Source: an uncultured Bacteroidia bacterium (GTDB lineage: Bacteria; Bacteroidota; Bacteroidia; Bacteroidales; UBA932). From it: a stretch of DNA of 64,000 bases. The translations under genes were made by a program, and so were the position numbers. Position 1 is the stretch's first letter. The number at the start of each line of letters is the position of its first letter. The notes beneath the pieces are model-generated. The model was not told where the DNA came from, ran no database searches, and saw only the letters and a program-made list of their open reading frames with translations. This document shows positions 36,083-46,170 of this stretch, piece after piece. Where the stretch lies: assembly GCA_902785575.1 (NCBI GenBank), contig CACZZF010000001.1:62001-126000 (forward strand), in the 5' to 3' direction.

Positions 36083-37189
36083 ATGAAGGACTCAGGAGAG
36101 ATCGTGGGGATAGGGATGATGTTTGCCGCCGGCGTGGCCGCCGGAGCTGTCTTGGCCGAATATATCAAAGTCTTTCCTTTGGCTATTCCTTGTTGCCTCT
36201 CGATGACGATTCCGACTCTCTCGGTGGTAATATTCCTTAAATCGAGCGGCAAAAAGCCAAACCGCTTCGCATTTCTTTCGCTTTTTTTTATCACCGGATT
36301 ATTCTGCTCCGTCAATTCAATTATCGGATACGGAATACCTATTCCCAAAGGGTATCTGGCTAGAGTGGCGAATATCAAAGGAGAACAACTTAAGAACCTT
36401 ATTGACAACATCCCATACCCCTCCTCCGGAACCGGACCTCTTGTCAAAGCTTTGCTGACCGGGGACCGGAGCGGCCTGGACAAGGCTACCGTCAACATAT
36501 TCAGGACAAGTGGGGCTTCACATATTCTCGCGCTGTCCGGATTGCATCTTGGAATACTCTATCTTATCCTCGCCAGGTTGACCGTCCCTCTTGGCAACAG
36601 TCCCAGAGCCAAGAGGATGAGATTCCTCCTGACCATTGGAGCCGCCGGTTTCTACACATTGATGACCGGAGCTTCCCCGTCAATAGTCAGGGCATTCCTT
36701 TACATCACAATCGGAGAAACAGCCCGCCTGATCGGAAGGGAACGGAATCCCGCCAACATCCTCCTCACAGCTTTGACCATCCAACTGGTCCTCAAGCCGG
36801 AAGTAATAACTTCACTCGGCTTCCAGCTATCCTATCTGGCGATGGCTGGAATAACATTCATCTATCCCTGGCTGGAAAAGATGTATCCGGAAGGAGATGG
36901 ATTCGCCGGCAGGATCGACCCCATGAGGAAACTCTGGAAAGGCGCCGCACTCTCCCTTTCCTGTCTAGTATTCACCTCTCCCCTAGCCTGGTACCGTTTT
37001 CACACCTTCCCGAAATACTTCTTGATAACAAACCTTACCGCCCTGCCACTGACAAGCGCGGTCATGGTACTTTCAGTAACCACAATCGCGCTGTCCGGGG
37101 CCGGAATATGTCCGGATCTTCTGATTAATCTGAACGACAAGGCGGTGAGCATCCTCGTCGAATGCCTTAGTGTTATCAGCTCGCTGTGA
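36083..37189 (+). CDS. ComEC/Rec2-family protein, short form
   Basis: A 368-residue polytopic membrane protein starting at the ATG at 36083 (MKDSGEIVGIGMMFAAGVAA). The competence domain is clear: LLTGDRSGLDKATVNIFRTSGASHILALSGLHLGIL (in two neighbouring blocks), then GASPSIVRAFLYI and GFQLSYLAMAGITF. ComEC forms the inner-membrane channel for DNA uptake. Compared with full ComEC proteins, the soluble N-terminal DUF4131 region is reduced to about 60 residues and there is no C-terminal metallo-beta-lactamase domain. It may be a transport-only form, a partial paralog, or pair with a nuclease elsewhere. The 3' end overlaps convergent fucP by 14 bases. Confidence 0.82.
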   Translation: MKDSGEIVGIGMMFAAGVAAGAVLAEYIKVFPLAIPCCLSMTIPTLSVVIFLKSSGKKPNRFAFLSLFFITGLFCSVNSIIGYGIPIPKGYLARVANIKGEQLKNLIDNIPYPSSGTGPLVKALLTGDRSGLDKATVNIFRTSGASHILALSGLHLGILYLILARLTVPLGNSPRAKRMRFLLTIGAAGFYTLMTGASPSIVRAFLYITIGETARLIGRERNPANILLTALTIQLVLKPEVITSLGFQLSYLAMAGITFIYPWLEKMYPEGDGFAGRIDPMRKLWKGAALSLSCLVFTSPLAWYRFHTFPKYFLITNLTALPLTSAVMVLSVTTIALSGAGICPDLLINLNDKAVSILVECLSVISSL

Positions 37190-38483
37190 CTTGCCGCCTG
37201 GCCTTGTAAGACCTCAATCCGTAGATCAAGACTATCACGAAGCAAATAAGAGGCAGGACGAACGACACATTGACCGCAGGATGGCCGAAAACCACTCCCT
37301 GATCTATAATCATACCCTGAAGAGGAGGCATAATCGCCCCACCCACAATAGCTTCCACCAAGAAGGCGGCTCCGAGACTGGCGTCCTGGGCATCCACATT
37401 CTCAAGGGCGATACCGTAGATGGTCGGGAACATCAGCGACATGAAGGCGCTGATTCCCATCAGGCAGTATAAGCCTCCCATTCCGACTATCGTTATCGCT
37501 CCAATAGCGCAAATAGCCGCGCCTGTGGCGAATATGGCGAGAAGCCGGCTGGAATTGACATACTTCATCAAGGCGGTCGCCACAAACCGTCCGCAAAGGA
37601 AGAGAGCCATGGCGATGATGTTGTATGTCTGGGCCGTGGCCTTGTTGATCCCGAGGTTGTCAGCGTACTGGATGATGAATGTCCAGGTCATGATCTGGGC
37701 GGCGACATAGAACATCTGTGTCAGAACTCCTTCCCTGTACATTTTGTTATGCCAGAGGTTCGAGAGAGTCTTACCGGTGCTGTTTGTACGCTCCGGCTGG
37801 ATGTCAGTCTTCGGAACCTTAGCCAAAGCTATGATGATCAATACCGCCACAACCACCAGACCTATAATGACATAAGGGTTACGGATCACGGCAAGGTCAT
37901 GAAGACGGATGCTAGCCTTCTCGGCTTCGGAGAGAGTCGGGAATATGATATTTCCGGCAGCGTCACGCTTGTCGGAAAGGAGTTGGGGCAACACGATGAA
38001 CGAAGCCACGCTCATTCCCATCAACGAACCCATCGGATTGAACGACTGGGAGAGATTCAATCTTCTGGTAGCGTTGTCCTTTGAACCCAAGGAGAGGATG
38101 AAAGGATTGGCTGTGGTCTCGAGAAAAGCAAGACCGAAGGTCAGGACATATAAAGAAACACAGAAGAACGAGAACTGCTGGAACTGGGCCGCGGGCATGA
38201 ACAAGAAGGCTCCTATCGCATACAGGGCCAAGCCGAGCAGTATTCCGCTCTTGTAGCTGTGCTTGCGGATGAAAAGAGCGGCCGGGATGGCCATCGTGGC
38301 GTAGCCTCCATAAAAGGCGAACTGCACCAGGGAGGCCTTGGCAGCGCTCAATTCCATTACCGTCTGGAAGGCCGCCACCATCGGATTGGTGATGTCGTTG
38401 GCGAACCCCCAGAGGGCAAAGAGTGATGTGATAAGGATAAAGATGAAGAGATATTTCTTCTCCACCAGTTTATCTTTTGCCAT
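37176..38483 (-). CDS. fucP: L-fucose:H+ symporter
   Basis: A 435-residue major facilitator protein of the FucP branch with twelve helices. Typical blocks are LFALWGFANDITNPM at the N-terminus, FGLAFLETTANPFILSLG, NLSQSFNPMGSLMG and FPTIYGIALENV with an acidic residue in a helix. FucP imports L-fucose across the inner membrane with protons. It lies six bases after fucI in the same transcript, which settles the sugar as fucose or a close analogue. Kinase and aldolase (fucK, fucA) are not in the window. Confidence 0.92.
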   Translation of the reverse strand: MAKDKLVEKKYLFIFILITSLFALWGFANDITNPMVAAFQTVMELSAAKASLVQFAFYGGYATMAIPAALFIRKHSYKSGILLGLALYAIGAFLFMPAAQFQQFSFFCVSLYVLTFGLAFLETTANPFILSLGSKDNATRRLNLSQSFNPMGSLMGMSVASFIVLPQLLSDKRDAAGNIIFPTLSEAEKASIRLHDLAVIRNPYVIIGLVVVAVLIIIALAKVPKTDIQPERTNSTGKTLSNLWHNKMYREGVLTQMFYVAAQIMTWTFIIQYADNLGINKATAQTYNIIAMALFLCGRFVATALMKYVNSSRLLAIFATGAAICAIGAITIVGMGGLYCLMGISAFMSLMFPTIYGIALENVDAQDASLGAAFLVEAIVGGAIMPPLQGMIIDQGVVFGHPAVNVSFVLPLICFVIVLIYGLRSYKARRQVTAS

Positions 38484-38489
38484 ATTCCG

Positions 38490-40262
38490 CTATTTGTAGA
38501 TAGGACCGAAATTGGCGCAGGCGCGGAAGTCGGCGCCCTCCTTATCCATTCCGAAGGCGTTCCAAGCGGCCGGACGGAAGATCTTGGCGTCATCCACATT
38601 GTGCATGCAGACAGGAATCCTCAGCATGGAGGCGAGGGTGATCATGTCAGCGCCGATATGGCCATAGGAAATAGCTCCATGGTTGGCTCCCCAGTTGTTC
38701 ATCACGCTGTAGACATCCTTGAAGGCGTCCTTCGTGGGATCAAGGCGAGGAGTGAACCAAGTGGTCGGCCAAGTCGGATCCGTGCGCTTGTCAAGCACAT
38801 CGTGGATCTCAGGCTCAACATTGACGACCCAGCCCTCAGCGATCTGGAGGACAGGTCCGAGGCCATCCACAATATTGATTCTCATCATGGTGGCAGGGAA
38901 ATCACCCTTCGAGACAAAATGGATGCTGAAGCCGCCTCCGCGGAAATAATCGCGGTCAGCCGGCATCCACCATGAGTTCTCGAGGCACTTCTTCTCGTCC
39001 TCGTCAGTCATCTCCCAGAAAGTCTTCATCACAGGTTTACCATCAGCGTCGACACTCTGGCCGCAGCCATCCATAGTAGTCGCGCCGGAGTTGATCAGAT
39101 GGATGATTCCCGGGGCAGCCTTTCCGGTAAGTTCCTTGCCAGTGACCCTCTTGACAGCCTCAGGGCTCCAATAAGTACGCACGTCAGAGAATATCTGAGG
39201 CAAGTTGGTCACCAAATGACCGAGAAGCATCGCGGCGCCGTTGAGAGAGTCGTTCTCCGTGGCGAGGATGGTAGGCTCACGACGGCCGTTCCAGTCGAAG
39301 TTGGTGTTCAACAAGGTCTCGGTAAAGTCACCGTTAGGCATCCAGTCTGTCCACTGACGCTGGCCCTGGAAACCTCCGGCGATAGCGTTGTGTCCAAGAG
39401 CTTCCTCTTTGAATCCCAATTCCTTGAGCTTAGGATTGCCATGGAGCAGATCCATCACGATGATTGTCATCTTGGTGACGAAATCCCAGTCCTTGTCCTT
39501 CTCCTCGCGGGTTTTCTGTTTCTCGGGACGGTTCTTGTCCCATCCCTCCTGTGGCATGCAATATTTCTCGACCCAAGCCTTGGCTTTGGCATATTCCTCA
39601 GGATCGTAGATGCCAAGATCCATACGACGCAGAATCTCCACCTCATCGACACTCTCATTCCTCATTCCCAAGTACTTCTGGAAGAAATCGCAATCAACGA
39701 TAGAGCCCGCTATACCCATTGTGACGCTACCGATGGAGAGGTAAGACTCACCCCTCATCTCACCGACAGCCACAGCAGCCTTGGCGAAACGGAGAATCTT
39801 CTCCGCGACATCGCAAGGGATGGAGTTGTCGTCCAAGTCCTGCACGTCATGGCCATATATACCAAAAGCGGGCAGACCTTTCTGGGCATGGGCGGCGAGG
39901 ACAGCGGCAAGATACACCGCTCCGGGACGCTCCGTGCCGTTGAATCCCCATACAGCCTTCGGCCAAAGAGGATGCATATCCATAGTCTCAGAGCCGTAGC
40001 ACCAGCAGGAAGTGACAGAGATGGTTCCCCAGACTCCCTCCCTCTCGAACTTCTCCGCGCAAGCGGCGCTCTCAGCCACACGGCCGATCGTAGTGTCGGC
40101 TATCACACATTCGACAGGACAGCCATCGCTGTACTTGAGGTTAGACGAGATAAGTTCCGCCACGTTGGCGGCCAGGGTCATGGTCTTATCTTCCAGACTC
40201 TCACGAACACCGCCCTGGCGACCATCTATGGTCGGGCGGATACCGATTTTAGGATGCTTCAT
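38490..40262 (-). CDS. fucI: L-fucose isomerase
   Basis: A 590-residue Fuc[21 protein letters not shown] at the N-terminus, [34 protein letters not shown], the metal-ligand regions around [18 protein letters not shown] and the C-terminal [20 protein letters not shown] with the essential His. It interconverts L-fucose and L-fuculose with Mn2+. It is the first gene of fucI-fucP. A TATCTTTA -7-like site (40305-40312, minus strand) lies 42 bases upstream, and AACACCACAT lies a few bases before the start codon. Confidence 0.96.
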   Translation of the reverse strand: MKHPKIGIRPTIDGRQGGVRESLEDKTMTLAANVAELISSNLKYSDGCPVECVIADTTIGRVAESAACAEKFEREGVWGTISVTSCWCYGSETMDMHPLWPKAVWGFNGTERPGAVYLAAVLAAHAQKGLPAFGIYGHDVQDLDDNSIPCDVAEKILRFAKAAVAVGEMRGESYLSIGSVTMGIAGSIVDCDFFQKYLGMRNESVDEVEILRRMDLGIYDPEEYAKAKAWVEKYCMPQEGWDKNRPEKQKTREEKDKDWDFVTKMTIIVMDLLHGNPKLKELGFKEEALGHNAIAGGFQGQRQWTDWMPNGDFTETLLNTNFDWNGRREPTILATENDSLNGAAMLLGHLVTNLPQIFSDVRTYWSPEAVKRVTGKELTGKAAPGIIHLINSGATTMDGCGQSVDADGKPVMKTFWEMTDEDEKKCLENSWWMPADRDYFRGGGFSIHFVSKGDFPATMMRINIVDGLGPVLQIAEGWVVNVEPEIHDVLDKRTDPTWPTTWFTPRLDPTKDAFKDVYSVMNNWGANHGAISYGHIGADMITLASMLRIPVCMHNVDDAKIFRPAAWNAFGMDKEGADFRACANFGPIYK

Positions 40263-40304
40263 AACTTATGTGGTGTTTAATCATTTGTTGGCGTAACCAA
40301 TCTA

Positions 40305-40312
40305 TAAAGATA
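40305..40312 (-). promoter_or_regulatory. -7-like element for fucI-fucP
   Basis: Minus-strand TATCTTTA, one base off TAnnTTTG, 42 bases before the fucI ATG. Confidence 0.4.
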
Positions 40313-40318
40313 GTGTTT

Positions 40319-40960
40319 TTATTTGACAAGTGAGCGTAATAACCAGATGATTTTATCCTTCAATGAACTCTCGGGATCCTTCCAAGAAGGGATCTGGGGA
40401 TCTCTTTTTGTCGAGGCCAGCACTCCAGGAGCCACCATCCTCGCCACACCGGCTCCGGCCAGTTTAGCCCCATAGCCGTAATTCAGCAGGCCCCTGCGGA
40501 AGAAATCAGATGGATTTTCGATATGCGAGAAAACGTATTCCGGGACAAGGGCTATCGACAAGTCGAACAGGTGGCAGGGAACGGGAATAATCGGATCCGG
40601 CTCAATAAGCCGCCCTCTCCGGGTCCTTCCGCCGAAAAGAAGGCTCTTGTCCGGACGGGCGACAGTGCCGGTGATCACAGCCTTATGGCGGAGGAACTCT
40701 GAATTCTCAAGAAGGCATGCCAGCATTCCCTCATCCAAGGAAAGGTCGTGATCTAGCCACAAGAAAAAGTCCGCGCCCTCTTTGGAAGCCTTCTCACAAA
40801 CCGCCTGATACCCTTTTTCTCCGGCATCATTAAGGAATATGGAAAAGGTGTACTTCCCTTCTGACGCGACAGCATCGACCTGCCTCTGGCACTCCTCCAG
40901 GCAACCGGCGGAGCCGTCGTCGCCTTCATGGATAGTGACCAGTATCGCTACTTTGGACAT
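40319..40960 (-). CDS. Small GT2-like glycosyltransferase domain protein
   Basis: A 213-residue protein resembling a minimal GT-A (family 2) glycosyltransferase: AILVTIHEGDDGSAGCLEEC at the N-terminus, a FSIFLNDAGEKGYQAVCEKA strand-helix, and FFLWLDHDLSLDEGML, where DHD could act as the DxD metal site. VITGTVARPDKSLLFGG and the following segment match the second half of GT2 domains that act on surface glycans. It has no membrane helix. The start is five bases after the lepA stop, so it is probably expressed with lepA. Donor and acceptor are unknown. Confidence 0.68.
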   Translation of the reverse strand: MSKVAILVTIHEGDDGSAGCLEECQRQVDAVASEGKYTFSIFLNDAGEKGYQAVCEKASKEGADFFLWLDHDLSLDEGMLACLLENSEFLRHKAVITGTVARPDKSLLFGGRTRRGRLIEPDPIIPVPCHLFDLSIALVPEYVFSHIENPSDFFRRGLLNYGYGAKLAGAGVARMVAPGVLASTKRDPQIPSWKDPESSLKDKIIWLLRSLVK

Positions 40961-40965
40961 ATTCT

Positions 40966-42756
<1,791 letters not shown>

Positions 42757-42761
42757 AATTG

Positions 42762-42769
42762 CAAAAGTA
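42762..42769 (-). promoter_or_regulatory. -7 element directly before lepA (leaderless prediction)
   Basis: Minus-strand TACTTTTG matches TAnnTTTG and ends five bases before the lepA ATG. It is back to back with the sigma-factor promoter at 42782. Confidence 0.5.
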
Positions 42770-42781
42770 AGCAAATTGTCG

Positions 42782-42789
42782 TACATTTG
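42782..42789 (+). promoter_or_regulatory. -7 promoter element for the ECF sigma cassette
   Basis: TACATTTG matches TAnnTTTG, 25 bases before the sigma-factor ATG at 42815. It has the housekeeping form, so the cassette is not obviously autoregulated. Confidence 0.5.
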
Positions 42790-42814
42790 AAAGATTGAGA
42801 GAGTACATGATAGG

Positions 42815-43357
42815 ATGACGGACAAGGAAATATTGGACCTTTACCAATCCGGTCAACGGGAAAAAGCTTTCACTGAAATCGTAGATTCGTACAGTGAGAG
42901 ACTCTACTGGCATGTCCGGCGTTTTCTTTGTTCCCATGATGACACCGACGACATGGTCCAGGAGATATTCCTTAAAATTTGGAACTCTCTACCCTATTTC
43001 AGGGGCGACTCCCAACTTTACACATGGATCTACCGGATAGCCACCAACGAGTCCCTGAATTTTCTCCAAAAACAGAAAATCCGTTCCGCTTTGCGCTTCG
43101 AAAGTGTCTCCTCCAAGCTGGAGGAGAAGATAGACGAGGACACCGGAGTGGACGGAGACGAGGCTCAAAGGCTCCTCATGAAAGCAGTCCAGCGGCTACC
43201 CTCAAAACAACGTACTGTATTCATAATGAGATGGTTCGACGAACTGTCGTATGAGGACATATCAGAGATTCTGGGGACCTCCGTCGGGGCGCTGAAAGCA
43301 TCCTATCATTTCGCGGCGGAAAAAATAAAGGCCGCGCTTGAGAAAAATATAAAATGA
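42815..43357 (+). CDS. ECF-type RNA polymerase sigma factor
   Basis: A 180-residue sigma-70 family protein. Region 2 is clear ([61 protein letters not shown]), and region 4 ends with [20 protein letters not shown] and an HTH ([20 protein letters not shown]). It directs RNA polymerase to a special promoter set. Downstream lie a one-helix membrane protein (probable anti-sigma factor) and a secreted Spy-like protein, pointing to envelope stress. The promoter it recognises cannot be deduced here. Confidence 0.93.
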   Translation: MTDKEILDLYQSGQREKAFTEIVDSYSERLYWHVRRFLCSHDDTDDMVQEIFLKIWNSLPYFRGDSQLYTWIYRIATNESLNFLQKQKIRSALRFESVSSKLEEKIDEDTGVDGDEAQRLLMKAVQRLPSKQRTVFIMRWFDELSYEDISEILGTSVGALKASYHFAAEKIKAALEKNIK

Positions 43358-43397
43358 TTTTAAACCTTATTATCAATAGTTTGTCAAAGAATCGGTA

Positions 43398-43805
43398 ATG
43401 CGAACAGGAAAGGACATATTCGAGAACATCGGGAAAGATCGCCCGAGCGTGCCGGAAGGTTATTTTGATGACCTTAAAGCACGTCTTTACTCCATTCCGG
43501 TTGAATCTGCCACAGCACATCCCGGTCCATGGAGCAGAGTCAGGCCATATCTTGCGTTGGCCGCTTCCTTTGCCGCTATCGTGCTGATCGGCAACGCTAT
43601 CCTGAAGGACACCACAAAGAGTCAATCCTCAGACCAGTTCTTCGGGGACTCTTATGCGGACATTATTTCTATCACCAACCCGGAGATTCTTTACAATGTC
43701 GAAGAATTCGAAGTGGAAGAGATCTCGGACGATGACATCATCAATTATCTTATTGAGACGGGAGTGAGGGCTGAGCACCTCGCTTACGCTGGTGACCAAT
43801 ATTAA
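43398..43805 (+). CDS. Probable anti-sigma factor (single-pass membrane protein)
   Basis: A 135-residue protein with no clear family hit from reading. Residues 1-50 are cytoplasmic (FENIGKDRPSVPEGYFDDLK), one transmembrane helix spans about 51-68 (LALAASFAAIVLIGNAI), and the periplasmic tail is strongly acidic (NVEEFEVEEISDDDIINYLI). Position directly after an ECF sigma gene, the VPEGYFDDLKARL segment and single-pass topology are the usual attributes of small anti-sigma factors in Bacteroidota. It lacks a recognisable zinc-binding HxxxCxxC anti-sigma motif. Function inferred from context. Confidence 0.6.
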   Translation: MRTGKDIFENIGKDRPSVPEGYFDDLKARLYSIPVESATAHPGPWSRVRPYLALAASFAAIVLIGNAILKDTTKSQSSDQFFGDSYADIISITNPEILYNVEEFEVEEISDDDIINYLIETGVRAEHLAYAGDQY

Positions 43806-43814
43806 CAGAAGGCT

Positions 43815-44297
43815 ATGAGAAAAATCAAAAATCTGGCGATAATCGCCATAATCACAATCTCTTGCGCTTGGAATGCGGGCGCACAGGGGAATCCTCCACA
43901 AAGAAGGAATTGGCAGGATAGGATCAAAGCCGAGAAAATCGCTTATCTGACCGACGCCATGGACCTGACATCAGCCGAGGCCGAGAAGTTCTGGCCGGTT
44001 TACAACAGGGCCGAGTCTGAGACACGGGAGTGCTGGAAGCTTGCCATGGACGCTTACAGAGCTCTGGAGAAGAGTATTGAAAGCGGTAAGGATGACAAGG
44101 AGATCGGTGCCCTTTTGGACAAATACCTTGAGGCCCAGGAGGCAGGCAAAGGCATTGAGCGCAAGTACACGGTTGAATACCGGAAGATCCTCTCTAACGA
44201 CAAGATAGCAAAGCTTTACATTGGCGAGGAGAATTTCCGCAGGCAGCAAATTCACAAACTTAATAAAAACGACAACAGCAAAACCGACAAAAGGTGA
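43815..44297 (+). CDS. Secreted Spy/CpxP-like helical protein
   Basis: A 160-residue protein with a signal peptide (LAIIAIITISCAWNAGAQG, cut near GAQ-GN). The mature part is almost entirely helical and charged, with LTSAEAEKFWPVYNRAESET, the LT/FWPVYN block typical of Spy/CpxP-related periplasmic proteins of Bacteroidota, and a long Lys/Glu-rich second half. Such proteins act as ATP-independent chaperones or stress sensors. Third gene of the sigma cassette, nine bases after the probable anti-sigma factor and followed by a strong bidirectional terminator. Confidence 0.72.
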   Translation: MRKIKNLAIIAIITISCAWNAGAQGNPPQRRNWQDRIKAEKIAYLTDAMDLTSAEAEKFWPVYNRAESETRECWKLAMDAYRALEKSIESGKDDKEIGALLDKYLEAQEAGKGIERKYTVEYRKILSNDKIAKLYIGEENFRRQQIHKLNKNDNSKTDKR

Positions 44298-44330
44298 CAG
44301 TTCACACTAAAACTAGTAGTCTGTCGAACA

Positions 44331-44363
44331 AAAAAAGCGTGCCGCGATGGTACGCTTTTTTTT
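44331..44363 (+). terminator. Bidirectional rho-independent terminator
   Basis: AAAAAAGCGTGCC pairs with GGTACGCTTTTTT (one G-T wobble) over a five-base loop, with an A-run on one side and a T-run on the other. It separates the convergent sigma cassette and esterase genes and can serve both. Confidence 0.85.
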
Positions 44364-44369
44364 ACGGGC

Positions 44370-45506
44370 TCAGGTAGTCGTTTTGAACAACAACTGGGCG
44401 AACCGGTAGAGGGAACGGCGGCAACTATGCCACTCGTGATGAGTGTTTGGTGACACATAGTAAACCGAGTTCACACCATGCTCTTTGAGCGCCTCGGTCT
44501 CTTTGCGGGGATCGACTCCTTCATCGATGCCGAACACGTTTGAACCATTGAGCTCATTCCCTCCATAGCTGACAAACACAAGCCTGATCCCGTCAGTGAA
44601 TTCCTGATTATCTTTCAACTCATCTACTGTGAGGATTCCTCCACAGAAAAAACCCACATAAGAGAACAAATCAGGATGCGCCATAGTGGTCCATTTGCTT
44701 TGAAAACCACCATAAGAGAATCCCGCCATGGCGCGATGAGCGTTGTCCGGGACAGTTTTGAAGTTGGAGTCGACCATAGGGATCAGGTCCTCTGTGATGA
44801 TACTGTCATACTCTTCCTCCCAATCAAAAGGGTGTCCCATGATACAGTTGTCCGTGACCACGATGAACGGCTCAGCCTTGCCATCGGCGATAAGATTGTC
44901 CATTATTTGGGCAAGATGTCCTTGCTGGATCCAACTGTCCTCATTCTCAGCGCCTCCCGGAAGCAAATACAGCACGGGATAACGTTTGGACTGGCTCTGG
45001 TCATAGCCGGGAGGTGTGTATATATTCACACGCCTCATGGATTGTTTTGTGTCGGACCAGTAGCGGATCTCCCGCACCTGCCCGTGAGGCACATTCCTGA
45101 CCTCATATATCTCTTGATCGGGTGAAGGGACATCCACACCGCTGCCCCAACGCCCGGCACCATAATAATAAAGGCTGGATGGATCAGGCATACTGGCGCC
45201 GTCAATTTGAATTTGATAGTAATGGAACCCCTCGTCCAGAGGCGCGGATTCGCCAATCCAAAGACCACCGTCCACCCTCCTCAGAGGGTATTTGACAGCG
45301 CATATATCAAGTTTAACGGACAATGCGTACGGCGCGTGGATACAAACCCTGACCCGACCCTCCGAATTGACCATTGGATATGACTGACCTATTTGAGCGT
45401 TAGGGGATGTGACGAAGTCTTCTCTCACATCGGGTTTACGGCCACATGATTGACAAAGGCAGATGGCCGCGAAAAAAAACAATGCTAGTCTCGAAGTCGA
45501 TCTCAT
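44370..45506 (-). CDS. Secreted esterase (CE1-like/feruloyl-esterase type) lipoprotein
   Basis: A 378-residue predicted lipoprotein (signal RLALFFFAAICLCQSC, lipobox Cys). An N-terminal immunoglobulin-like domain (about 35-130, RVRVCIHAPYALSVKLDICA) precedes an alpha/beta-hydrolase of the esterase D/CE1 type: YPVLYLLPGGAENEDSWIQQ, the nucleophile elbow AGFSYGGFQS, and a final His in SPNTHHEWHSCRRSL. This layout is common in Bacteroidota acetyl-xylan or feruloyl esterases acting on plant polysaccharides. It stands alone between a terminator and an intergenic region holding a gene relic. A TAACTTCG -7-like site (45511-45518) is four bases from its start. Confidence 0.85.
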   Translation of the reverse strand: MRSTSRLALFFFAAICLCQSCGRKPDVREDFVTSPNAQIGQSYPMVNSEGRVRVCIHAPYALSVKLDICAVKYPLRRVDGGLWIGESAPLDEGFHYYQIQIDGASMPDPSSLYYYGAGRWGSGVDVPSPDQEIYEVRNVPHGQVREIRYWSDTKQSMRRVNIYTPPGYDQSQSKRYPVLYLLPGGAENEDSWIQQGHLAQIMDNLIADGKAEPFIVVTDNCIMGHPFDWEEEYDSIITEDLIPMVDSNFKTVPDNAHRAMAGFSYGGFQSKWTTMAHPDLFSYVGFFCGGILTVDELKDNQEFTDGIRLVFVSYGGNELNGSNVFGIDEGVDPRKETEALKEHGVNSVYYVSPNTHHEWHSCRRSLYRFAQLLFKTTT

Positions 45507-45576
45507 ATCGCGAAGTTAAGTAAATTGAGCCATATCAGCTAACAACCTATTCTTTTTCGTCTTTCGAAGACCCGGA

Positions 45577-45723
45577 ACGTGGCTCGGCGGTGTCGGTTTC
45601 CAGGTGTCCGCGATCCAGATCACAGTGGGCTATGACTATGGCTTGATGAACCTTTACAAGGGCGAAAATGCGATCAAGACCCACCGCTCCAACCTCAAGC
45701 TCGGTCTCGGTTTCGTGTTCTAG
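45577..45723 (+). pseudogene. Relic: C-terminal 48 residues of an outer-membrane beta-barrel protein
   Basis: Read in frame to the TAG at 45721-45723, this stretch gives two antiparallel strands and a final aromatic residue: TWLGGVGFQVSAIQITVGYD, then YGLMNLYKGENAIKTHRSNL, then KLGLGFVF and stop. That is the classic closing end of a PorT-type or OmpW-like outer-membrane barrel in Bacteroidota. There is no start codon; the open frame runs back only to a TGA near 45526. The body of the gene is missing, so this is a decayed or rearranged remnant. No intact paralog occurs in the window. Confidence 0.65.
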
Positions 45724-45775
45724 ATTTATTCGCTCTGCTGATCTTTTTCAGATTCGTCCTATCAGCATGGGCGCC

Positions 45776-45882
45776 GTGATTTGGAACTAGCAAATAATCA
45801 ACGAATTAGACAAAGTCCATCCCCACAAAAACGGGGGATGGACTTTATCTATCTTCCAGAGAAACAATCGGTTCCAAATCAC
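45776..45882. repeat. Nested inverted-repeat element (12-bp terminal repeats around a 13-bp stem-loop)
   Basis: GTGATTTGGAAC (45776-45787) is a perfect inverted repeat of GTTCCAAATCAC (45871-45882). Centred between them is a second perfect stem: AAAGTCCATCCCC (45812-45824) with GGGGATGGACTTT (45834-45846). The 107-base unit lies in the gene-free stretch 45507-45969. It could be a miniature transposable element, a small structured RNA, or a terminator inside a larger palindrome. No flanking target duplication is evident. Confidence 0.6.
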
Positions 45883-45941
45883 AGGCAAAAATAGTTGCGG
45901 AGTTTAGGACTCCGAGATGGAGCCATATTATTATTTATCGC

Positions 45942-45949
45942 TATATTTG
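45942..45949 (+). promoter_or_regulatory. -7 promoter element for the RHH gene
   Basis: TATATTTG, an exact TAnnTTTG match, 20 bases before the ATG at 45970. Just upstream is a hairpin CGGAGT/ACTCCG (45898-45914) that could be an operator. Confidence 0.6.
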
Positions 45950-45969
45950 ATCATATAAACATATCGATT

Positions 45970-46146
45970 ATGAGCAGAGGTGGCGCACGTCCCGGAGCCG
46001 GGCGAAAGAAAATGGGAGAAACAGTCAAAAACGAGACTGTCGGGGTGAGACTACGACCCGAGTTAAAAGAGCGGCTATTTCAAGTCGCTCAAGAGCGTGG
46101 TATAAGTGTAAGTGAGTTAATCGCTCGATTAATAGAGTCGTTATAA
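45970..46146 (+). CDS. Small ribbon-helix-helix DNA-binding protein
   Basis: A 58-residue protein starting at 45970, after a consensus promoter. The N-terminal SRGGARPGAGRKK is the basic AT-hook-like tail common in plasmid and phage-borne proteins. The rest fits a CopG/Arc-type RHH: strand ETVGVRLRPELKERLF (positively charged strand residues), helix, turn at RGIS and helix VSELIARLIESL. RHH proteins bind DNA as dimers and often repress toxin or restriction genes. It is convergent with the Mrr gene 24 bases away, so it might control a separate target. Confidence 0.75.
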   Translation: MSRGGARPGAGRKKMGETVKNETVGVRLRPELKERLFQVAQERGISVSELIARLIESL

Positions 46147-46170
46147 AATAAAGGCCTTTTTAATGCGTTT

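Noticed and set aside
39099..40280. 393-codon open frame antisense to fucI
   Set aside because: fucI is an unambiguous full-length gene; the antisense frame is a GC-codon-bias shadow with no recognisable domain.
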